A DNA stretch of 64,000 nucleotides from Actinomycetales bacterium (GTDB lineage: Bacteria > Actinomycetota > Actinomycetes > Actinomycetales > Cellulomonadaceae), in assembly GCA_020444245.1 (NCBI GenBank), contig JAHLLI010000006.1, positions 1 to 64,000 on the forward strand. The letters run 5' to 3'. Position 1 is the first letter of the stretch. The number at the start of each line of letters is the position of its first letter. The notes below the pieces were generated by a model, which had not been told where the DNA came from, searched no databases, and saw nothing but the letters and a program-made list of their open reading frames with translations. Positions 56,153 through 64,000 of the stretch are shown here, piece after piece. The position numbers and the translations under genes were made by a program.

Positions 56153-57048
56153 CAGGTCTCCTGGACGACCCGGACGTCGTCGGCCAGGTCGGGGTGCGGG
56201 TCGATGGTCGGGTCGGGGCGCCGCCGTCGGTGCTGCACGACCGTCGTGACACCGTAGAGCACGATCGCCAGGACCACGATGACCGCACCCGGCGGGAGGT
56301 CGTACCAGTAGGTGATCACGAGCCCCACCACGCTCACGCCCGCGCCGATCGCACTAGCGAGAGCCATGGTGCGGGTGAACGACCGCGCGACCACCTGGGC
56401 GGTGGCGACCGGCACGATCATCAGCGCGGAGACCAGCAGCAGCCCGACGACGCGCATCGCCACGGTGACGGTGAGCGCGGCGAGCGCGGCCAGGATCGAG
56501 GTGAGGAACCCCACGGGCAGCCCGCTGGCCCTGGCGAACTCCTCGTCGTGGCTGACCGCGAACAGAGCCCCGCGAAGGCCGAGCCCGACCGCGAGCACCA
56601 CCCCGGCCAGCACCGCGGTCCAGACGACGTCGTTGGTCGACACGGTCGCGATGGAGCCGAACAGGTAGCTCATGAGGTTGGCGCTGGTGCCCCCGGCGAT
56701 CTTGATGATCAGCACGCCGCCGGCGATGCCGCCGTAGAACAGGATCGCCATCGCGACGTCGCCGGTGATCCGCCCCTTGGCCCGGACCCACTCGATGCCG
56801 ACGGCGCCCAGCACCGCGACGACCATGGCCCCCGGCAGCGCGAGGGCGTCCGGCGGCGTGAGGCCGACGACCGCGCCGACCAGCCAGCCGGCGGCCACGC
56901 CGGTGAGTGCGATGTGCCCGATCCCGTCCCCGAGCAGCGCGAGGCGACGCTGGACCAGGAAGGTGCCGATCACGGGGCCGGCGGCACCCACGAGCACCGC
57001 GGCGATCAGGGCCCGCTGCATCAGCGGGGAGGACAGGAGCTCGATCAC
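56152..57048 (-). CDS. znuB: zinc/manganese ABC transporter permease
   Basis: 298 residues from ATG 57048. About eight membrane helices; the family motif DALALPGAMVVAVLGAVGIE and AMAILFYGGIAGGVLIIKI. Forms the channel with ZnuC. ABC-3 family. It overlaps znuC by 4 bp. Confidence 0.93.
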   Translation of the reverse strand: MIELLSSPLMQRALIAAVLVGAAGPVIGTFLVQRRLALLGDGIGHIALTGVAAGWLVGAVVGLTPPDALALPGAMVVAVLGAVGIEWVRAKGRITGDVAMAILFYGGIAGGVLIIKIAGGTSANLMSYLFGSIATVSTNDVVWTAVLAGVVLAVGLGLRGALFAVSHDEEFARASGLPVGFLTSILAALAALTVTVAMRVVGLLLVSALMIVPVATAQVVARSFTRTMALASAIGAGVSVVGLVITYWYDLPPGAVIVVLAIVLYGVTTVVQHRRRRPDPTIDPHPDLADDVRVVQET

Positions 57049-57824
57049 GCGTCACCGCCGACGATGTCCAGGGTGAGCGGGCCTTCGGGCTCGGCGGGCT
57101 CGGGGTGGGGGTGGGTGTGCTCGTGCTGCGGTCCGGCGTGCTCGGCGCGTGCCGGCGGCGGCGGGCCGTCATGCACGACGCGGCCGTGGCGCAGCACCAC
57201 GGCGCGGTCGAGCAGCGCGGCGAACGCCTCGGTCTCGTGCAGCACCACGACGACGGCCGTGCCGGCGCGGCGCATCCGGTCGATCGTGGCGACGAACGTC
57301 TCGATGGTGCCCAGGTCGATCCCGGTGGTGGGCTCGTCGAGCACCAGCAGGTCCGGCTCACGCACCAGGGCGCGGGCGATGAGCACGCGCTGCTGCTGGC
57401 CGCCGGACATCTCCTGGACGGGGCGGCGCGCCAGGTGGGCCATGCCCATCGCGTCGAGCGCTGCGAGGGCCTGGGCCTTGGTGCCCGGCCGCAGCCGACG
57501 GCCGGACAGCAGGCCGGCGCGGACCACCTCGCACGCAGTGGTGGGTACCCCGCTCACGGCCGGGACGCGCTGCGGGACGTACCCGACCCGGTGCCACGGG
57601 GCCGCGGACAGCGGGCTGTCGAACAGGTGCACCTCGCCGCGGCTGACCGGGACCACGCCGAGCGCCGCGCGCACGAGGGTCGACTTGCCCGAGCCGTTCG
57701 CCCCGAGGAGCGCGACCACCTCGCCGGGGTGCACGGTGAGGTCGACGTCCATGAGGATCTGCCGGCCGCCGAGCTCGACGTGCACGCCCCGGGTGCTCAG
57801 CACGGTCCCGGCACGAGCGCTCAT
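57045..57824 (-). CDS. znuC: zinc ABC transporter ATP-binding protein
   Basis: 259 residues from ATG 57824. Walker A LLGANGSGKSTLVRAALG, signature EMSGGQQQRVLIARALV, Walker B LLVLDEPTTGID, H-loop VVVVLHETEAF. The C-terminal tail is rich in histidine (HAGPQHEHTHPHPEP), which may bind zinc. Confidence 0.95.
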   Translation of the reverse strand: MSARAGTVLSTRGVHVELGGRQILMDVDLTVHPGEVVALLGANGSGKSTLVRAALGVVPVSRGEVHLFDSPLSAAPWHRVGYVPQRVPAVSGVPTTACEVVRAGLLSGRRLRPGTKAQALAALDAMGMAHLARRPVQEMSGGQQQRVLIARALVREPDLLVLDEPTTGIDLGTIETFVATIDRMRRAGTAVVVVLHETEAFAALLDRAVVLRHGRVVHDGPPPPARAEHAGPQHEHTHPHPEPAEPEGPLTLDIVGGDA

Positions 57825-57906
57825 GGCGACCACTTTCTCACGCGGGTGCGCGCGGACGGACCGTGGCGCGGGCGGGCTGACGAGGGCGCCCGCGCCACGG
57901 CCACGC

Positions 57907-58815
57907 TCAGGAGCAGCCGAGCCCGGCACGCAGGGCCGCCAGGTTCGACTCGGAGACGGTGAGGTAGTCCTGGCCGTCGGCGACGCCGGTGATCGTGGAC
58001 AGCTCGCCGACCTTCAGGTCCAGGGACGACGCGAGGACGTCGGCGACCTTCGAGCTGGAGGTGTCGGGGAAGAAGATGGTCGTGGCGCCGTGCTCCTGCG
58101 CGACCTTGCTCACCTCGGCCAGGCGGGCCGGCGAGGGCTCGGTGTCCTCGTCGAAGCCGGAGATCCCGACCTGGGTCAGGCCGTAGGAGCCCACCAGGTA
58201 GCCGAAGGCCGGGTGGGTGACGATGACGGTGTCCTGCGCGCACGTCGCCAGCCCGGTCCGGTAGTCCTCGTCGAGCGTCGCCAGTCGCGCGTCGAGCGCC
58301 TGGGCGTTGGCGGAGTAGGTGCTCGCGCCGTCCGGGTCGATCTGGGAGAGGGCCTTCGCAACCGCGTCGACCACGGTGGGCAGCTCGGGGATGTCCAGCC
58401 AGACGTGCGGGTCGAACGTGGCCTCCGCGTGGCCGTCGGTCTCCTCGGCGTGGTCGTCGGCGACGGCCGAGCGCAGGGTGACCAGCGTCGACGCGTCGAC
58501 CACCGTCGCGGGCGGGTTGGTGGCGACGGCGTCGTCGACCGCTGCCGAGACGGCGGACGACACGACGGCCAGGTCGGCCTTGCCGAGGAGGTCGACCTGC
58601 TGGGGTGAGACCTCGTAGGTGTGGACCTCGGTGCCGGGCGGGACGAGCGTGGTGACGTCCACCCGGTCGCCGCCCACCTGCTCGGCGATCCAGGCCAGCG
58701 GGTAGATCTCGGCGACCACGTCGACGCCGGAGCTCGAGGCTGCCGGCGCGGAGCAGGCGGTCGCAGTCAGGGCGAGGGCGGCAACGGGTCCGGCCCAGAG
58801 GAGAGGTCGCTTCAT
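57907..58815 (-). CDS. znuA: zinc-binding lipoprotein ZnuA
   Basis: 302 residues from ATG 58815 (other ATGs up to 58833 add two to six residues). Signal peptide with lipobox LTATACS. The cluster A-1 solute-binding fold has metal ligands in GTEVHTYEVSPQQ, the His-rich loop DDHAEETDGHAEATFDPHVW, VTHPAFGYL and ATTIFFPDTSSSK. Captures zinc outside the membrane for ZnuBC. Confidence 0.92.
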   Translation of the reverse strand: MKRPLLWAGPVAALALTATACSAPAASSSGVDVVAEIYPLAWIAEQVGGDRVDVTTLVPPGTEVHTYEVSPQQVDLLGKADLAVVSSAVSAAVDDAVATNPPATVVDASTLVTLRSAVADDHAEETDGHAEATFDPHVWLDIPELPTVVDAVAKALSQIDPDGASTYSANAQALDARLATLDEDYRTGLATCAQDTVIVTHPAFGYLVGSYGLTQVGISGFDEDTEPSPARLAEVSKVAQEHGATTIFFPDTSSSKVADVLASSLDLKVGELSTITGVADGQDYLTVSESNLAALRAGLGCS

Positions 58816-58851
58816 GAGCATCATTCTCAACAATAGTGAGAACGATTGTCA
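58815..58851. promoter_or_regulatory. tandem Zur-box-like sites
   Basis: TGAGCATCATTCTCA (58815-58829) and TGAGAACGATTGTCA (58837-58851) are near-palindromic 15-mers resembling the actinobacterial Zur box. The first overlaps the znuA start codons. On the minus strand TTGACA followed by GAGAAT gives a candidate promoter with a very short leader. Confidence 0.75.
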
Positions 58852-58966
58852 ACTAGCCGCTCCCGTCGGTCGTTCTCCGGCGTCGGGGACCGGCGTCGCC
58901 CACCGGTAGCCTTGGACGCTGACCGCCCGCGCGAGCCACGTGCGGGCTCGATCTCCTGGAGCTGAA

Positions 58967-60346
<1,380 letters not shown>

Positions 60347-60362
60347 GCTCCGGACGTCACAC

Positions 60363-60527
60363 CTAGCCGGAGTTCCGGAGCAGCCACTCGGTGTCGGCGT
60401 CGCGGCCCATCGTGGGACTTGGTGCCTCGCGTGTCTCCTGGCTCGTCACCGTGTCCTCGAGCCTGACGGGCTCAGGCAGCGTCGTGAAGTCCACGCTGTC
60501 GTCGTAGCCGTGCGAGCTGGCTTCCAC
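60363..60527 (-). CDS. small conserved-looking hypothetical protein
   Basis: 54 residues from GTG 60527: acidic, with a C-terminus MGRDADTEWLLRNSG. It converges on glyS with a 16-bp gap. I recognise the closing pattern (aspartate-rich run followed by EWLLR) as recurring in actinobacterial small proteins but cannot name a family. No signal or membrane helix. Confidence 0.5.
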   Translation of the reverse strand: MEASSHGYDDSVDFTTLPEPVRLEDTVTSQETREAPSPTMGRDADTEWLLRNSG

Positions 60528-60892
60528 GTCGCGCTCCCGTCTCCGACCCGACGCCACTGAGTCGAGAGTAGGCCGGTTGCCGGATCGACACCGGCCACTG
60601 GGCACGCCGTCGGCGGCTACGTGCGGAACGTGAGCGGCCGGTGCGGCGAAGCGTGTGGGAGGCCCGGTTGGGCGTTCGCAGGGTGGACAGCCCCGCACGG
60701 ATCGGTGTCTGAGCCTGGCTTCGCCGCGTGGGGCGCCGGGACCGCGTCGGCGACGGCGCGCTTCCCTTGGCGCGCGCCGGCAGATCCCGATGCAACGGCG
60801 GAAGGTTCGTCGCGCTCTCCGCGACGGAGCATCCGCGGATGACGCCTGACCGCACATCGGCCCGCGGCGCCTGACAGCAGGGGGCCACCGGG
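60528..60892. other. intergenic region with repeat family 2, copy B
   Basis: 365 bp without a clear gene between the small minus-strand gene and the YibE/F gene. ORFs over the repeat look non-coding. Contains the second copy of repeat family 2 (60635-60761). Confidence 0.65.
60635..60761 (+). repeat. dispersed repeat family 2, copy B
   Basis: Same orientation and extent as 38328-38452. The GTCC-N7-GGAC stem around GCAGGGT in copy A becomes GTTC-N7-GGAC here, so base pairing is kept as G-U. Confidence 0.8.
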
Positions 60893-62125
60893 TCAGGCGA
60901 CCTCGTCGACGTGCGAGTGGGCGCCGGGCTCCCGCCCGGCGTGCCGGCCGCGGACCGGTGATGCGGCGACCACGGTCACGGCGATTGCGGTGGTGAGCGG
61001 GATCGCGAGCACCAGGCTGATCGAGCCGACCAGGGTGCGGACGATCTCCTCGGCGAACGCGCCCGAGGAGATCGTCTGCAGCAACGGCAGCCGGTAGACC
61101 GACAGCAGCATGAGCACCGGCAGCGCCGCACCGGCGTAGGCGAACGCGATGGTGTAGACGGTCGAGGCGATGTGGTCCCGGCCGATCCGCATCGCACGGG
61201 AGAAGAGCGCGCGGCGCGTCGTGCCGGGGGCGGAGGCGTGCAGCTCCCAGACGGCCGAGGCCTGGGTGATCGTCACGTCGTTGAGCACACCGAGGCCCGC
61301 GAGGATCACGCCGCAGATGAACACGCCACGCAACGCTGCTGCGTCCAGGTGCCCGGTGAGCTGGGCGACCCGGTAGGCGTCCTCCGTGGCGATCCCGTTG
61401 ATCCGAGCCGCCCACGCCGCGACGGCGCCCAGGCCCGCGGCGACCAGCAACCCGGCGAGGGTGCCGAGCAGGGCGGTCGTGGTGCGGCGCGAGACGCCGT
61501 GGGCCAGGTAGAGCACCGCGACCATGATCGTGGCCGAGCTGACCAGGCCCACCGCGACCGGGTTCCGGCCGTCGAGCAGGGCCGGGAGCATGTACCAGCC
61601 GATCACCCCGAACGCCAGGCCCAGGCCCACCAGGGCCCGCATCCCGCGCATCCCGGCGACCGCGATCACCACCAGCGCGAACGCCCCGGCGAGCACCCCC
61701 AGCGGCACCGCCCGGTCGAAGTCCTGCCAGACGTAGACCTCGTCCTCGGTCGAGGTGGCCGGGTAGTGCGCGAGCACCACCCGGGTGCCCGGTGGCAGGC
61801 TCGCCGCGTCGTACCCGCTGGGTGCCCAGACCTCGACCTGCGTGCCGGACGCGAGCGCCACGACCACCGCGATGCACTGCACCGTGGCGGGCACCGTGCC
61901 GTCCGGTAGGCGGTCCTCGTTGGCGCCCTGGCACTTGTCGTCCCGGGCCGAGATCACGGTGGCCAGGGGGTAGTCGGCCCCGGTGTCCACGATCCCGGAC
62001 GTGTGTGCCTGGGCGGTCGGACGCAGCAGCACCAGGCCGACCACGGTGGCCAGGGCGAACGGCAGCAGGATCGCGGCGAGCAGGATCGCGGTCCGGTCGG
62101 GGCGGCGTGGCACGCCCCCGATCAT
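60893..62125 (-). CDS. YibE/F family membrane protein
   Basis: 410 residues from ATG 62125. Signal anchor near the N-terminus, an extracellular segment (SGIVDTGADYPLATVISARD, with cysteines in DKCQGANED and VQCIAVV), then about seven membrane helices with the YibE/F core: LGLAFGVIGWYMLPALLDGR and VLNDVTITQASAVWELHASA. Function unknown; a transporter has been suggested for the family. Confidence 0.85.
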   Translation of the reverse strand: MIGGVPRRPDRTAILLAAILLPFALATVVGLVLLRPTAQAHTSGIVDTGADYPLATVISARDDKCQGANEDRLPDGTVPATVQCIAVVVALASGTQVEVWAPSGYDAASLPPGTRVVLAHYPATSTEDEVYVWQDFDRAVPLGVLAGAFALVVIAVAGMRGMRALVGLGLAFGVIGWYMLPALLDGRNPVAVGLVSSATIMVAVLYLAHGVSRRTTTALLGTLAGLLVAAGLGAVAAWAARINGIATEDAYRVAQLTGHLDAAALRGVFICGVILAGLGVLNDVTITQASAVWELHASAPGTTRRALFSRAMRIGRDHIASTVYTIAFAYAGAALPVLMLLSVYRLPLLQTISSGAFAEEIVRTLVGSISLVLAIPLTTAIAVTVVAASPVRGRHAGREPGAHSHVDEVA

Positions 62126-62239
62126 CCCGCACTCCGCCCGATGCCCAGGTCGCGCGCGGACGCCGGTCCGCCCCCGGGCGCGGGGCGTCCGACCGGAGCA
62201 CGGGGTGGGTGCCGCGGGGCGGGATGGGAGAATCCCGGG

Positions 62240-63394
62240 GTGACGACGACCACCGACCTGCTGCCGCCGCTGCGCCTCGGGCCGCTGACCATCGACACCC
62301 CGGTGGTCCTCGCGCCGATGGCCGGGGTGACCAACCGTGCGTTCCGGCGGCTGTGCCGCGAGCACGGCGCCGGGCTGTACGTCGCGGAGATGGTGACGTC
62401 CCGCGCCCTGGTGGAGCGCACCCCGGAGTCGCTGCGGATCATCGCGCACGACCCGGACGAGACGCCGCGCTCGGTCCAGGTGTACGGGGTCGACCCCGCC
62501 ACCGTCGGCGCGGCGGTGCGCGTGATCGCCGCGGAGGACCGCGCCGACCACGTCGACCTCAATTTCGGCTGCCCGGTGCCCAAGGTCACGCGCAAGGGCG
62601 GGGGAGCGGCGCTGCCGTGGAAGCGCGACCTGTTCGCGGCGATCGTCCAGGCGGCGGTGGCCGCTGCCGAGCCCCACGGCGTCCCGGTCACGGTGAAGAT
62701 GCGGATGGGCATCGACGCCGAGCACCTCACGTACCTCGAGGCCGGGCGGATCGCCCAGGACGCCGGCGTCGCGGCGGTAGCCCTGCACGCCCGCACCGCA
62801 GCCCAGCACTACTCCGGCACCGCCGACTGGACGGCCATCGCCCGGCTCAAGGAGCACCTCGACGTGCCCGTGCTGGGCAACGGGGACATCTGGGCCGCCG
62901 AGGACGCGGTCGCGATGGTCGAGCAGACCGGCTGCGACGGCGTCGTGGTGGGGCGCGGGTGCCAGGGGCGGCCGTGGCTGTTCGCCGACCTGGCCGCCGC
63001 GTTCCACGGCTCGCCGGAGCGGGTCCGGCCGGGGCTGCGCGAGGTCGCCGCGACCATCCGGCGGCACGCCGAGCTGATGGCCGAGGACCTCGGTGAGGAG
63101 CGCGGCCTGCGCGAGCTGCGCAAGCACATGGCCTGGTACCTCAAGGGCTACGTCGTCGGCGGCGAGGCGCGTCACCGGCTCGCGATGGTCGCGAGCCTGG
63201 CCGAGCTCGACGAGCGGCTGGCCGACCTGGACCTGGACCAGCCGCACCCCGGCGAGCCCGCCGAGGGCCCACGTGGGCGGGCCGGCAGCCCCAAGCGCCC
63301 GGTGCTGCCCGAGCGCTGGCTGGACAGCCGCGAGCTCGACGACGACTTCCGGCGCGAGCTGGCCGCGGCAGAGCTCAGCGTGTCGGGGGGCTGA
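62240..63394 (+). CDS. dusB: tRNA-dihydrouridine synthase
   Basis: 384 residues from GTG 62240. FMN TIM barrel: VVLAPMAGVTNRAFRRLC, the catalytic cysteine in LNFGCPVPKVTRKGGG, KMRMGIDAEHLTY, and PVLGNGDIWAAEDAVAM. It reduces uridine in tRNA D-loops with NADPH. The C-terminal 60 residues are a Pro/Arg-rich linker and short helix. Its 3' end overlaps the converging kinase gene by 20 bp. Confidence 0.93.
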   Translation: MTTTTDLLPPLRLGPLTIDTPVVLAPMAGVTNRAFRRLCREHGAGLYVAEMVTSRALVERTPESLRIIAHDPDETPRSVQVYGVDPATVGAAVRVIAAEDRADHVDLNFGCPVPKVTRKGGGAALPWKRDLFAAIVQAAVAAAEPHGVPVTVKMRMGIDAEHLTYLEAGRIAQDAGVAAVALHARTAAQHYSGTADWTAIARLKEHLDVPVLGNGDIWAAEDAVAMVEQTGCDGVVVGRGCQGRPWLFADLAAAFHGSPERVRPGLREVAATIRRHAELMAEDLGEERGLRELRKHMAWYLKGYVVGGEARHRLAMVASLAELDERLADLDLDQPHPGEPAEGPRGRAGSPKRPVLPERWLDSRELDDDFRRELAAAELSVSGG

Positions 63395-64000
63395 CCTCGA
63401 CCTGCGCCGCGAGCGCGCGCACCTGGTCCCAGGTCGCGTGCGGGGCGCCGAGGCCGGCCGTGCCCACCGCGAGGGCACCGCAGGCCGACGCCGCGGCGAG
63501 GGCCTCCGCGGTCCCGAGCCCGGCCAGGTGCGCGGCGAGGAGGCCCGCGCCGAAGGCGTCACCCGCGCCGTTGGTGTCCACCACGTCGACCGCGGGCGAG
63601 CCCACGGTACGCAGGCCGTCGGCGTCCGCCGCGAGCGCCCCGGCACTGCCGCGGGTGGCCACCGCGAGTCGTGCACCTCGCTCGACCGCGGCGCGCAGAT
63701 GGGCGGCCGGGTCCGGCAACCGCGCGGTCGAGACCTGGAGCACGTCGGCCGCCGCCGCGAACGGGCGCTGGTAGTCGGCCACACCGTCGTCGTCGTGCAC
63801 GTCGCACCACACCGGCACACCGAGCGACCGAGCCGCTGCGAGCACCGGCCGGGCGTGGTCGGCCAGGTCCACGACGGCCGCGTCGGCGCCGGCCAACGCG
63901 TCGAGCACCCGCGGGTCCACGACGTCCGGGTCCTCGACCGCGGGCAGCTCGAGGTAGATCGACACGCGCTCGTCGCGGGCCATCAGGTTGACGTGCCGCT
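63375..64000 (-). CDS. PfkB-family sugar kinase, 5' end beyond the window
   Basis: C-terminal 208 residues are present; the reading frame stays open to the window edge (RHVNLMARDERVSIYLE), so the true start is outside. The catalytic motif [20 protein letters not shown] gives the aspartate base and anion hole of the ribokinase family; AVATRGSAGALAADADGLR precedes it. It phosphorylates a sugar or nucleoside. The substrate-binding N-terminus is missing. Confidence 0.85.
   Translation of the reverse strand, partial: RHVNLMARDERVSIYLELPAVEDPDVVDPRVLDALAGADAAVVDLADHARPVLAAARSLGVPVWCDVHDDDGVADYQRPFAAAADVLQVSTARLPDPAAHLRAAVERGARLAVATRGSAGALAADADGLRTVGSPAVDVVDTNGAGDAFGAGLLAAHLAGLGTAEALAAASACGALAVGTAGLGAPHATWDQVRALAAQVEVSPPTR

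Overview
The window is GC-rich, gene-dense chromosomal DNA from an actinomycete. Gene content and order (comEA-comEC-holA-rpsT, lepA-hemW-hrcA-dnaJ-rsmE, phoH-ybeY-corC-era, leuA, recO-uppS, glyS-dus), frequent GTG starts and 1-4 bp stop/start overlaps all fit Actinomycetota. My best guess is a relative of Cellulomonas (Cellulomonadaceae/Micrococcales); that placement is inference from overall look, not from a marker search.

Region 1 (1-4460) is accessory DNA. It holds a signal-peptide remnant, a toxin tip with a GTGA-coupled immunity-type gene, an IS3-family (IS6110-like) element at 977-2356, a 5'-truncated Rhs/YD-repeat gene with another toxin tip, a GTGA-coupled CPCC-type cysteine-rich immunity gene, and a second signal-peptide remnant. 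It ends abruptly in about 22 bp that look like the 3' end of tmRNA (ssrA) plus a terminator. I read this as the right attachment scar of an integrated element.

Region 2 (4.48-17.5 kb) has a tetR-gap operon with a near-perfect TetR operator, a membrane metallophosphoesterase, a YceI-like protein, a HerA-like ATPase, leuS, and the comEA-comEC-holA run.

Region 3 (17.5-19.5 kb) is the most interesting part. A 40-codon ORF absent from long-ORF calls encodes a secretion signal followed by a tiny Cys-Cys peptide. It sits behind three inverted repeats and is followed by a terminator and an XRE-HTH/TPR regulator whose own promoter looks leaderless and is overlapped by a fourth palindrome. This is the layout of an RRNPP-type peptide-pheromone circuit.

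Region 4 (19.5-38 kb) carries rpsT, a PemK-like protein, the ATP-grasp/alpha-E/transglutaminase operon, a zinc-type dehydrogenase, an MDMPI-fold protein, lepA, a MOSC protein, hemW, an acetyltransferase, a GbsR-like regulator coupled to a glycosyltransferase, a repeat-rich membrane protein, a DUF3097 protein, a MarR-GNAT fusion, CIRCE-hrcA-dnaJ and rsmE.

Region 5 (38-50.9 kb) has a lipoprotein, a HIT protein, phoH-ybeY-corC-era, a membrane alpha/beta hydrolase, a Pro/Gln-rich membrane protein, leuA with a leucine leader peptide, rsgA, recO and uppS. Region 6 (50.8-64 kb) has a minus-strand etfB-etfA-cytochrome b-acyl-CoA dehydrogenase-VOC cluster, a znuA-znuC-znuB-zur operon with two Zur-box-like sites, glyS, a YibE/F protein, dus and a PfkB kinase cut by the window edge. 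Two dispersed non-coding repeat families occur, each with two loci (11.1/49.1 kb and 38.3/60.6 kb).
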